This document shows positions 1 through 14,254 of a DNA stretch of 64,000 bases, piece after piece. The DNA lies in NCBI GenBank assembly GCA_037975125.1, contig CM075862.1:18591338-18655337 (forward strand), in the 5' to 3' direction. The notes beneath the pieces were generated by a model. The model saw nothing but the letters and a program-made list of their open reading frames with translations. It did not search any database and was not told the origin of the DNA. The DNA is from Latrodectus hesperus. Lineage: Eukaryota; Arthropoda; Arachnida; Araneae; Theridiidae. The number at the start of each line of letters is the position of its first letter. Positions within the stretch are counted from its first letter, which is position 1. A program made the translations under genes and the position numbers.

Positions 1-365
1 TTGTTTGACATTTGCTTCTCCAAGCTTTCAGTCTTCTTATTCATATTGTCTAATGCTTCTTCAACGTTTTCTTCTATCTCCAAAACTTTAGTTTCAACTG
101 AAGTTACCTTATCTTCCATTGCATTCATCTTCTCCTGAATGATGTTGAAGAATTCTTCTTTAACACCTGACAATGTCCTTCTTATTTCTTTTTTTACGTC
201 CTTCTTAAGTTCCTTTTTAAACTCCTCCTGTCCAGATTTCATTTCCTCCTGTCCAGATTTTATCTCTTTCATCATATCGGTTTTAATCTCTTCTTGTCCA
301 GCTTTCATCTCACTCATCTGCTCCGCTAATTTTTCGAGAAGACTTTTCATTAAATCCATATCCAT
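1..365 (-). CDS. Gag-like N-terminus of LTR retrotransposon (partial)
   Basis: The minus strand is open from the ATG at 365 to the window edge, about 121 codons with no stop, so the protein continues outside. It begins MDMDLMKSLLEKLAEQMSEM and then carries imperfect repeats of the type K(S/A)GQEE(M/I)K at roughly residues 21-45, followed by a long Lys/Glu-rich coiled coil (residues about 45-120). This start is the first Met downstream of the LTR and the primer-binding region; the frame is also open upstream of it. From recalled family knowledge, such repeats start the Gag of gypsy-like elements abundant in spiders. It would form the nucleoprotein core of retrotransposon particles. No nucleocapsid, protease or polymerase is visible because the window ends. 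It could instead be another coiled-coil protein, but the LTR just upstream argues for Gag. Confidence 0.72.
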   Translation of the reverse strand, partial: MDMDLMKSLLEKLAEQMSEMKAGQEEIKTDMMKEIKSGQEEMKSGQEEFKKELKKDVKKEIRRTLSGVKEEFFNIIQEKMNAMEDKVTSVETKVLEIEENVEEALDNMNKKTESLEKQMSN

Positions 366-397
366 TTTTCTTGTGACACGCTGCACCAACTCTTCAA

Positions 398-414
398 CCC
401 CGATTCTGACACTA
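398..414 (-). other. Putative primer-binding region
   Basis: Immediately 3' of the LTR (after two bases) the minus strand reads TAGTGTCAGAATCGGGG, where a tRNA primer-binding site is expected. I could not match it to a specific tRNA 3' end. Confidence 0.35.
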
Positions 415-485
415 GTTGTACCGAGCTTCACGGGTTCGTGTCGATTGAGAGTTGAATAAAGCAACCACTTAATGAACACAAGACT

Positions 486-491
486 TTTATT
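486..491 (-). terminator. LTR polyadenylation signal
   Basis: AATAAA on the minus strand, downstream of the TATA box and about 70 bp before the LTR 3' end. In the 3' LTR copy this would define the R/U5 boundary. Single hexamers are common in AT-rich DNA, so the call rests on position. Confidence 0.5.
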
Positions 492-694
492 CGTAAAAAC
501 TTCACTAGATATAAGAAATTCCCGCTGGGACAATCACAATTATACAGCTACAATTCGTCAGATATAATAAGAAACAGCATCCAATCACAGGTCTCAAATA
601 CCTCAGACAGAAAACAACTAACAGTCACCACTAATCGTCTTCACTCACTGACTGTCTTCACATATAACCCTAACTCTTCTATGTCGGGCTGCGG

Positions 695-702
695 TATTTA
701 TA
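695..702 (-). promoter_or_regulatory. TATA box of the LTR promoter
   Basis: TATAAATA on the minus strand, inside the LTR about 185 bp from its 5' end. It would place transcription start near 665-675 and lies upstream of the polyA signal in the same LTR, as U3/R architecture requires. Confidence 0.6.
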
Positions 703-887
703 CCTGACTTGGCGGAGAAATCTACCAATTTCGCCAAGGTTCTGGAAGTTTCTAGGCTATCTTGAAAAATATTGGTCCTAGAGCTTAGGTGATGGATGTT
801 TTCAGAAATATCGATTTCTCGCCAAGTCGCCAAGAATCTCGCCAACTGTCGTCAAATCATTAGGAAATCCTCTTTTAAACTACAACA

Positions 888-5061
<4,174 letters not shown>

Positions 5062-5155
5062 CCAATGGATGCCTTCTGAGACCTTCTATGGATGTCTACT
5101 GATACTTTCTATGGATGTCTACTGATACTTTCTATGGATGTCTACTGATACTTGG
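5062..5155. repeat. 23-bp minisatellite, about 4 copies
   Basis: The unit beginning tctatggatgtctactgata starts at 5085, 5108 and 5131, so the period is exactly 23 bp. A diverged copy precedes it at 5062. Confidence 0.9.
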
Positions 5156-6213
5156 CTTTTGTTTTTCTATATGAGTATATATGTATAATATATTTTATAT
5201 AAGTTTTTAAGAAATAGTATGAAAAAATGTTTTAAATTTAGACTTATACAGTATTATGACTGTAAGCAAACCATACAAATTTATAAATAATATAAAAATC
5301 CTAAAATTACATATAGCAACAAAACAAACCTTATGATCTTGTCAGAAATATATAAAACTAAATTTTCTTTTTATACATGGATTATAAACATTTTTGAATA
5401 ATTTTGATTTTTATGAGAACGAGTCATTAAAGACAATTACGTTATTAACCTTCAAGTTATGATAAAATTAGCTATGAAGTGGGAACAAGTTCTTACAGAA
5501 TATATTAATTGCTGACTTTATCGTTAAATCGAGTTTATCACTTGATAAAAATAAGAAATAACGAGTGAAAAATTTAGTATGAAATTCCTAAAATATAGCG
5601 CAAATTGAATTCAATTAGTTCAAAATTTTCAATCAATTTATTATAAGATGAATTTTAATTATACAGCTATCTAAATCAGTTGGGACAATATTGCTGTATA
5701 TACATTTGCAAAAATCTTGAGGACAACCTTTTAATAAATGATGTTAGAAAGATCATCATGTGCCATATATATTTATGAATACAGTTAATTGGATATAATT
5801 TTATAAAACAAATTTTTAACTTCTTAGAAACCAAATAAAGTATGAAAATTTTTATTGAATTATTTTCACTTCAGTTTTAAGCATCTTAATTTTATATTAA
5901 ATTAATTTTAGTATTTAGATTTTATTTGTTAAAATATAAGAATTTTACAATTACTTTTGTTAAAAAATTACTTTTATTGATTAAAATTTAAAGCACTTGA
6001 AAATAAGCTTTGAAGAAAATAATCTTGGTACTTTGAAATAGTTTTTTTTAGTAAAATAAGATTAAAGTTTCTATAATAAGTTTTAAATCAAACAACAAGG
6101 TTACAGTAGTATGTCTATTAATTAATATTTATTCATTCTAAATTATAACTTACTGAAATTTTTCTTTTAAAATATTTGGTTTTTCAGTTATAGGATAAAG
6201 GAAAATAATAATT
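5156..6213. other. AT-rich non-coding sequence
   Basis: Read on both strands; no element boundary, RNA gene or protein-like reading frame was recognised. Confidence 0.5.
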
Positions 6214-6221
6214 GAAATAGT

Positions 6222-6526
6222 TTTTTTTAAATAACGACCAGCACTTGGGTGACTAAAACATCGCCACAACAAGGCCGGAAACTGCTACAAATTTGTCGTT
6301 ACCCAGTGGGTACTTGTGAACCAAGTCATGGAGGCGAGTAGCTTTAATCACGCTATACCACCACAAACCCGTTTATAGGGTGGGCCATATTCATATATCA
6401 TTTCATAAGATAGGACAGAGAAACACAGAGAGAAAGTAACATTCATGCACGAACAGGGATTCAAACCCGGGACCCACAGCTTAGGAGTCAATAACGCTAA
6501 CCACTCATCTATAGGTCGACATTATG
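6222..6526 (-). mobile_element. tRNA-derived SINE, family A
   Basis: On the minus strand a tRNA-like head carries an A-box-like GAGTGGTTAGCG and a B-box-like GGTTTGAATCC. A pyrimidine-rich stretch follows, then a core with 'ACCCTATAAACGGGTT'-type sequence and an A-rich 3' end at 6222-6228. It is flanked by a perfect direct repeat GAAATAGT (6214-6221 and 6527-6534), the target-site duplication left by LINE-mediated retroposition. A second copy lies at 61303-61609 in the opposite orientation. The head resembles a Leu/Ser-class tRNA but is not a functional tRNA. Confidence 0.88.
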
Positions 6527-6534
6527 GAAATAGT

Positions 6535-7220
6535 AAAAAAGTTCTTACGTACATACTACATTCACTTTACACCAGCATGGAACATGTCTTATGCAGAAGC
6601 ACAGAATCCCGTCTTAGTTAAAATGTTTAAAGCATTGTACTTATCTTTAAAAAATATTATTTAATTTTATATACATTCCATCTAAAAATATGCAATTGTT
6701 GATAAATATTAGTTCAATTATGTTTTTGTAAATATGATTTAACGAGTATCATATGTCACAAAAATGAATTAATCTAACTCAGATAATACAATAAGTAAAA
6801 TTTTTTTTCATATACTTTTTTGAAAATATTTAACAAATATCTGTCGTAACAAGCATAAATTTTTAGTTGTAAATCTTGATTTAATATATAAAGTATGTAA
6901 CAGTATTTTTTTAAATTTAAATTCTTCAGAAAATGAAATTCTGCAGATGCTAGTTTAGCTAATATGAAAAATTTAGCCCCCCCCCAAAAAAAAGTAAAGC
7001 TTAATCGGTACAGCATTTAACTTTATGTTTTTTGCGTCAATAAAGTTTTTGAATATTGAAGCCTTTAAGAAATTCAAAAAATATTCACTTATAAATGATG
7101 TTTTCAAGTTTTAAAGCTACTAGTCACGTAAAATAAACTTTCCTAAAAATCGCGAATGTTAATCACAAGTATTAATTTAGAAAGTTTTAAAAACCATTAG
7201 GCTTTAAAAAGTTTCAGAAA
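6535..7220. other. AT-rich non-coding sequence
   Basis: Contains a C9 run followed by A8 at about 6978-6994 and otherwise no supported feature. The 80-codon frame at 6774-7016 has no family resemblance. Confidence 0.45.
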
Positions 7221-7222
7221 TA

Positions 7223-7635
7223 CACTGTTGACCACTAAAAATGCAACGTTAACAAACATCAGAGGTATCACAGCAAAACTTATTTGACATATAGATCAAA
7301 GTTGTAATACAAGATAGTTAGTTATATAGAGATCAAATGATTGCAATTGTAATATCTTATGAATTGAGGATGATGTCAAAATCAGAAGTCAGTGTAGTTG
7401 CTATTGTTTGATATAACCGCTGCCACATACTTCGGTATAAAGCAAAAAAGCCTTTGCATGAGTCCTTGTGTTATAATAGTCCATGTGGCTTCCATACATT
7501 AACAAAATTAATCCGGTGTAACAGTGAGTGATGATGGACAGCTGTTGTGCAAGTATGGACCATACGCTTTCTATTCGTGACAGAACAAATAAGACAAGGA
7601 AGCAATTCAATCTAATGGGTAAAGAAACTGAATAT
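7223..7635 (-). mobile_element. 3' part of a Tc1-like transposon
   Basis: A terminal sequence CACTGTTGACCACT followed by AAAATGCAACG starts right after a TA at 7221-7222. It matches the style of the other Tc1-like termini in this window (CACTGCTGG or CACTGCCCG, then AAATGCAACACC). The transposase C-terminus lies just inside. The other half is missing: at about 7640-7660 the element runs into a SINE fragment. Confidence 0.65.
7382..7590 (-). pseudogene. Tc1-like transposase C-terminus, broken
   Basis: The minus strand shows IESVWSILAQQLS (end of the PIEN...W region of Tc1 transposases). After a frameshift it shows MEATWTIITQGLMQRLF and then VAAVISNNSNYTDF with a stop at 7384-7382. This follows the usual Tc1 C-terminal pattern 'VEAAW..VP...IQSLF.SMPRRV.AVI...GGYTGY'. 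The DDE catalytic core is absent, so it cannot be active. The family call is from motif recognition only. Confidence 0.65.
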
Positions 7636-7659
7636 TGCATGCCATGTGTGGTCGTGCAT

Positions 7660-7806
7660 TATCTGCTATTATCAAGGAAAGGTCAAAGGCAAGTCAGATA
7701 GAGAGGGAAAGTGTAGATCCATGTCCGAACCGTGGGGATTTGAACCCAGGAACTCACTATCCACAGTCAGGCACGCTGACCACAAGACAAGTTGGGCGGC
7801 TGAGAG
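7660..7806 (-). mobile_element. SINE fragment, family B (head only)
   Basis: On the minus strand the fragment starts GCCGCCCAACTTGTC, then GTGGTCAGCGTGCCTGACT (A-box region) and GGGTTCAAATCC (B box). It ends in the pyrimidine-rich stretch. Core and tail are missing where it joins the Tc1-like fragment. It is closest to 13986-14240 and to the head of the chimera at 33664-33965. Confidence 0.75.
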
Positions 7807-9139
7807 GAATTAATAAGAAAGGGAAGTGATATTGAAAAAAGAAAATTTTTCACATTAACTTAATTATAAATATTATTGGAATCATCAAATTCAAATGTTG
7901 ATTACTTGAGTGTAATAAATGTGGAAAATTACTAAATGCATAGATATTTTTGTTATTAGTAGTTTAACATAAGTGTTCTCTTCTCAGAAATTTATTAGAA
8001 AGTTTAACAAATGTAATTTTTCAAGATAATTATGATTATCTTAGTTGAAATATCCTTTATATTTCAAAAATGGGTAATTATGATTTTATTTTCGAATGGT
8101 TTAAATGACTTTATCTTCTTAATGGTAATTTTTCAAATAAAAATCCGTTACTTAAAAATATAAATAATACTACTTATGACATTTCTTAAAACTACTGCAT
8201 TTGTATTCATTATAAAACTTTCTTTTCATTTGATAAATATGACATTTTGAGTAAGTTAACATAATTTCTGATATCATTGTATGTACTATTTTCTACACAA
8301 AGGACTTTTCATTAAAAGCATCATTAAAAGAGGGAACAACATTTTGTCTGAATATGTGTCGAATTCCATTAAAAAATGTTTACTAACCGAACACCTTTTA
8401 TTAAGCATTGTAATTCAGCGAATTCAATAGTTGATAATGAAGTCTTGAAAACTCTGGCATAATGGAGATTGTGAGAATTTACGCTTTTTTTTAAATAAAA
8501 TTAAAACATGTATGATATTATCCTTTTTAAAATCTCTATTTTCAATGTAAAAGACAATATCGCTGAAATTAATGTATTTTATGTTACATCATGACTTATA
8601 ATATTTCTAAGTAATAAGTAAAATCTTAACAGATAAATTCAATTGCATAAAACCTTAAACTACTAAAAGTGAAAATTAACTCAAGTCATTTGTTTTTAAA
8701 TTATTATAGTTACTATATTTTCGGAAGTTATCTCTAAACAAAATTATAAGACTTTCACGTTGTAATAGGAATTTAATGAAATAATTTTTGAATATTTAGC
8801 AAAATTTAAATAGAAATAAATTAATAAAGATTGTGTTTTCCTATGTTATATTAGTTGATAATTATATTAATTCTAATTATTGGTACTCATAAACACAATA
8901 TTTATGAAACTAATTTTTAAAGGATTTATGTCATTTTTATAAGAATAATTTTCTGATATGAGAAATGTTGAGCTTTAGACCTTGATTTATTAGTTCGATA
9001 TAACTCCTATGGAATATCATACTTATATCTGTACAAATTTTAACTACTGAGAGAATCTGTTTCTACTAATAGAATCAACTTGAAAATAATAATTTTTCTC
9101 ATTCTCTGTAGAAATCTGAGTGATGTTCATATAACGGCA
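7807..9139. other. AT-rich non-coding sequence
   Basis: No reading frame above about 60 codons and no repeat boundary recognised. Confidence 0.5.
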
Positions 9140-9376
9140 CAGGTGCCGTATAATCCAGGATGCCAAATTTTGAGATTGGCGATTTTTTGGCGGATTTTTT
9201 TTATGTATCTAGCTACCTCGTTTTTGTTACGTCATACAAATGGAGACCTATAAGAATTATGCAGAAAATTCTATTTTGGTAACCTTAATATTTACGTCAC
9301 GATGCGTCATCTTGGCAACATTTCTTCATCGCCAAAAAAAATTCAGAATTTGGAATCATGGATTATACGGCACCAG
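9140..9376. mobile_element. MITE with ~30-bp terminal inverted repeats
   Basis: The left end GGTGCCGTATAATCCA at 9142 is matched by its reverse complement TGGATTATACGGCACC ending at 9374. The pairing extends inward as GAT(g/t)CCAAATT(t/c)TGA and again through TTGGCGA-type sequence. The 237-bp element has no coding capacity. Target-site duplication is not clear, so the superfamily is undetermined. Confidence 0.75.
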
Positions 9377-9410
9377 TCCCCATATTAGTATCTAAGCCAT
9401 TTCTTTACTG

Positions 9411-9585
9411 TTGTAGTTTTGGTTTGTTTGTCGCTTAACGCTCTCTTTTTTGCCATTGGAAGATAATGAGACCGGAATCCGCAGTTTAAAGCGTATTCTG
9501 AACGGCTACAAACGTCAAGCCCAAAGTGAAATTTGAACAAAGAAACTGTTGAATTTAAGGCAGATACATTAACCTGTTGCCAACT
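9411..9585 (-). mobile_element. Decayed SINE, family D
   Basis: It aligns by eye with the SINE at 24539-24726. Shared pieces are the tail 'ttttggtttgtttgtcgct(t/c)aacg' and the block 'gagaccgg(a/g)..c(c/t)gc(a/g)g(t/c)ttaaag'. The tRNA-like head is strongly eroded and the B box reads GTTCAAATTTC. Confidence 0.6.
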
Positions 9586-10371
9586 TGTTGTATGGCAGAA
9601 GACAATTCTTCGTAGCATTTACAAAAAATTAAATATTGGGGTTGTAAAATTTCATCAATGGAAGATCAAAATCAAGCATTCTTACAAAGATTAAGCATGA
9701 TTTCGTTTTATTTAAAGCCTCCTTCATTGCCAATTTTTTTCTTGAAAAGAAATTGAAAATGTGTATATTTATTACAAATGGTGTCTTATTCTTTTACCTC
9801 TGAACTATTAGCTTTTTAAGAAAAATTGCACTGACAGATGCGTCCGTCATGAAAGATGGGAGGGGAGGGGAGGCGTCACAACAAATGCTAAACTTTCAAA
9901 GAAAATATTTATTGTTTTTGAATCGTAAATAGAAATTTCAAAATAAAATGGTACTCAATTTTATAGAAAATCAATCCCTGCACATTTTTGTTTGGGTGTT
10001 ACTAATTTAATGTAATTTCTCTAATATTTCTTTTCTTTGTTACACGCGGTGAACTTGAGCATATTATGCCAGCATCCGTTATACGAAATGAAATTATACA
10101 TAAGCGATTAGCATTCTCTCTTATAAGGGAAATTTAAAGGAAAAAGATACATTTTAGCATTCAATTAGCGATTAGAAATTAGCACTAATTCTACGAAGTG
10201 TTGGTAAAGATAATTATGAAGTTTTCTACATTTTTCCACCATAGTTATATTTTAATTGGAATCTATCCCAGGTTGATGCAGCTAGATTGCTAACAGCTGT
10301 TTCAGATTTTGAGATGTATTTAAGATTTTCTAATTTTATGAAACTTAATGCAAAAGAACGGATTTGTTAAA
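9586..10371. other. AT-rich non-coding sequence
   Basis: Contains a short G-rich tract, gggaggggaggggagg near 9858-9873; otherwise nothing recognised. Confidence 0.45.
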
Positions 10372-10373
10372 TA

Positions 10374-11160
10374 CAGGGTGATCTTTTTTAAAGTGACAGT
10401 GTTTGGAGCTCCCTGTAGCGCGATTTAATGGCCGGAATGGCACCAAACTTGGTATTCAGACTAATCAAAACACGGGAACAAAAATTCCGTAAAATATTTT
10501 TTTAGTTCCAAAAATCGTCGCTAGGACATTTTAAGGCGCTTTACATTGCATAAAATTTGAGAAAAGAAAGAAATATACTGACACATACAATCGTACAGCG
10601 TAAATTATTAATGTTTATTTATTACATTAACTTCCCCGGTGAGGAATTAGACCACATTCCATGTGAGTTCCGTTCTCAGAAATATCACCGTGCATTCTGC
10701 GTACAGCGTTCCCCACAGCCGAACGTAACATGTCATGAGGAATATTCCGCACTGTCTTTGTTATGTTGTCTTTTAGAATAGACAAATTTGATGCTCCACC
10801 AATATAAACGCATGTTCCGGTAACGTGAGAGGCATGGCCACTGGAACTCGTTTACTTAAGCTAAGATTATTTGCCGGAGCTGTCTATACTACTTGCCTTT
10901 ACAGCCCCTATTACTGGCACTGTCATCGAACTACATTTGCATTTTTCTTTGGAACTTGTTTTTTTATGCTAATTCTCATAATTGTAAACTAAAGCAGCGC
11001 CACAAAATATCCTAGCGGTGACTTTTGGAACTAAAAATTTTTTTATGTAATTTTTTTTCCATGTTTTGATTAGTCTAAATACCAAGTTTGGTGTCATTTT
11101 GGCTATTAGATCGCGCTACCGGACGCTCCAAACACTGTCACTTTAAAAAAGATCACCCTG
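10374..11160. mobile_element. Internally deleted mariner-like transposon (787 bp)
   Basis: The ends are long inverted repeats of about 115 bp. CAGGGTGATCTTTTTTAAAG at the left is matched exactly by its reverse complement at the right, and pairing continues with a few mismatches to TAGTCTRAATACCAAG. A TA flanks each side (10372-10373 and 11161-11162), the target duplication of Tc1/mariner elements. The interior keeps only the end of a transposase gene. It would have to be mobilised by an intact relative. Confidence 0.9.
10627..10830 (-). pseudogene. Mariner transposase C-terminal remnant
   Basis: A minus-strand frame ending at a TAA (10629-10627) includes VYIGGASNLSILKDNITKTV, then IPHDMLRSAVGNAVRRM and a closing NGTHMECGLIP. 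It follows the order seen at the end of mariner transposases ('VY...P.....LK..I...I..IP..ML......RR...C....G.HIE'). No catalytic aspartate remains. Its presence identifies the parent of the deleted element. Confidence 0.6.
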
Positions 11161-11223
11161 TATATACTTCTTTCCAAATATAAGTCTCAGGCATAAAATT
11201 ACGAAGATAACAAATCACTGAAT

Positions 11224-11965
<742 letters not shown>

Positions 11966-13971
11966 ATGAAATTTACCTTTTTTTGTTATGAAATTATAAA
12001 AGTAAAAAAATTGTTTGACAAAGTATAAAATTGTTTGATATAGATAATAAGTAAATAAAGCTAAAAGTGCTTGTTGCACACAATTTCAATCAAACTTCAT
12101 ATAAATTTTAATTTTAAAATAATATTTTTAAGCATATTATTTTTTTCAGAAAATAATTTTGGAAAAATATTTCATCATCATGATAAACAAAATTTCAACA
12201 TTTTAACTATTTTTCTTTAAAAACAATTTCAATTCGTATTTTTGTAGACAAGTTAGAAAGTGACTTTCTACCTGTGAACTTTTTCATTCCTATGAGTTGA
12301 ATGGAAAATTCCTTTTAATTTTTTGCATTTAAAAATCATATTGATTAAAGGATTATTTAATTCTTGGATGATTAATTCTTTTCATTTCTGTATTTATTTT
12401 AGCAGTTTTTAAAGTCTCAGCAAGTTTTACTCTAATGCTTTACATTTATCAAGTTTTATAAATGATTAATTTAATCTCGTAAAGGAATGTAAAACAATAC
12501 TTAATAATATCAAACCAAATAATATATCACACACATATGCATTTAAGTTTAAGAACATGACTTAGTAAGAAAAAAAAACATCGAGAATTTTACTTCATGT
12601 CAGAATTTTTAGAAAATAAAAACAATAGATGACATTTAAAATGTAAACAATGGTGATAAAAATAACTATGATAATGATTCACTTATTTGAAGTTCAGTGT
12701 TTAAAAATTATAAAATTAATTTAAAAGTGACTTAATAAATTTATATAAATTTAGTTTCTATTTTATAAAAAAGTTTTATAAATAATTTGAATAAGGGTTA
12801 TTAAAAGAGTTATTAATTCTTCAACAATAAAAATATTTTGTTATAAATTGAATATGATAAAATATATTTGTTTTATTTCCGAGTGGGTGATTTATTATTA
12901 CATTCATTTAAAACGTCACAACTGGGAAGAAAAATTTATTTCAGAAATTAATATTTTTACACTACATAATAAGTAACTTTCCTTATAATTAAAAATCAAC
13001 TTATGAAAGAAAAAATTGCTATTTGCTTTAAATGTTTTGTACCAAAACATATCTGCCATCAGTTTTACAATATACTTTATAGAAAGTCATTTCAAACTAA
13101 GAATAATTTTGTTCGCTAAATGTTTCTCCAGGATTTTAAAGTCTCTTTTTACTATAAATTCTGTTTCTAATCTAACTTCAACAGTTTTAAATCACCATTA
13201 AAACATTAATATGATGAGAAAATGAGAGGCGAATAGAAACACTCTGTGAATAAATTAATGAAAAAAATAATTTTCTCATTAATTTATGTCTCGCGTAAAG
13301 CATTAAAATTTATAAAATTGTATCCACCATTTTAAGTACTATAAGGAATTTTTTCTTGATAACTCTAAAAATGAAGTTTTAAGAGCTCATACTTAAACTA
13401 TTTGTAGAGGATTAAAAGTAGTATGTAAAACAACATCAAATAAAAATTCTCAAAAATTGCAAGTTATTTTTTAAATATATTCTCTAGTTTTTTCTTATAG
13501 ACTGCAATGAAAGCTGTGTTTTTAAAGGAAAATTAGGATTAGCAGCAAAATAATTTAAATAATTTCTTTTTAGTTAAGTAATTATTTAATTTATTTTATG
13601 CTGCGCGTGCACAATCATATCCCAACAAGATGTTAAACATTAATATGTTAGTATCTAAAACTAATGAATTTATATTTATTGATATTTTAAAGATTTTATA
13701 TTACAAAAAAAAAAATATACTCAAATATCTAATTTAATCAAAATAAAATAAAGTGATCATTTTAGTACATTTGATTGTTTTCAAATTTTGGAGAGCGAAA
13801 TATCTAAAAATTAAAATATATTTACTCAATATATGTAAGTATATATGAAAGTATTAATTAAATATTACTTTTAAAATAGTTATCTAATGATAGAGTAGGA
13901 AATAATTTTGAAAATCAAAATTATTCAGCCATGATCGCTAAACATGCAATAATTCAGGCTAATTCAGTAAG
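11966..13971. other. AT-rich non-coding sequence
   Basis: Nothing recognised except the palindrome at 13251-13286, listed separately. Confidence 0.5.
13251..13286. repeat. 36-bp imperfect palindrome
   Basis: TAAATTAATGA (13251-13261) pairs perfectly with TCATTAATTTA (13276-13286), and most of the intervening A/T tract is also self-complementary. It could form a hairpin; no function is implied. Confidence 0.7.
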
Positions 13972-13985
13972 ACATCAATCCAAAA

Positions 13986-14240
13986 GCCGCCTACCCTGTG
14001 TAGTGGTCAGAGTGTCTGACTGCGGATAGGGAGGTCCTGGGTTCGAATCCCAGTTCGGGCATGGAATGTCTCTGTCTATCCCGTCTTTCTCCTTTCTTTG
14101 TATGAATGGTTGCCTACCCTATAAGCGGGTTCCTATGACGTGTGTGTACTGAGGAAGTCGGACTCCATACCTAAATATGGTTCAGTTGGAAAAGTAGAGC
14201 AGCGCACCCCATATTGTCAGCCTGGCTGGCACAAGACACA
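13986..14240 (+). mobile_element. tRNA-derived SINE, family B, complete
   Basis: The 255-bp element has a tRNA-like head with TAGTGGTCAGAGTGTCTGACT (A-box region) and GGGTTCGAATCCCAG (B box). A CT-rich stretch follows, then the core CCTACCCTATAAGCGGGTT and a unique tail ending 'ggcacaagacaca'. It is bounded by a perfect 14-bp direct repeat ACATCAATCCAAAA (13972-13985 and 14241-14254), so both ends and the complete retroposition event are defined. Confidence 0.93.
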
Positions 14241-14254
14241 ACATCAATCCAAAA

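Larger units (their letters stand above)
417..887 (-). repeat. 5' LTR of gypsy-like retrotransposon
   Basis: On the minus strand this 471-bp block begins TGTTGTAG and ends GGTACA, giving the expected TG...CA termini. Inside, in transcriptional order, are a TATAAATA box (702-695) and an AATAAA signal (491-486), the order expected for U3-R-U5. The gag frame follows within about 50 bp of the 3' end. The outer boundary at 887 is inferred from the terminal motif, because the second LTR and the target-site duplication lie outside the window. Confidence 0.7.

Noticed and set aside
139..459. 106-codon plus-strand frame
   Set aside because: It is the antisense shadow of the gag frame and U5 region of the minus-strand LTR element.
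645..845. 66-codon minus-strand frame
   Set aside because: It lies wholly inside the LTR across its TATA box.
5062..5155. CRISPR-like array
   Set aside because: It is a head-to-tail minisatellite without unique spacers, in a eukaryotic genome.
9858..9873. Possible G-quadruplex (gggaggggaggggagg)
   Set aside because: The last G-run has only two bases before an interruption and there is no regulatory context.
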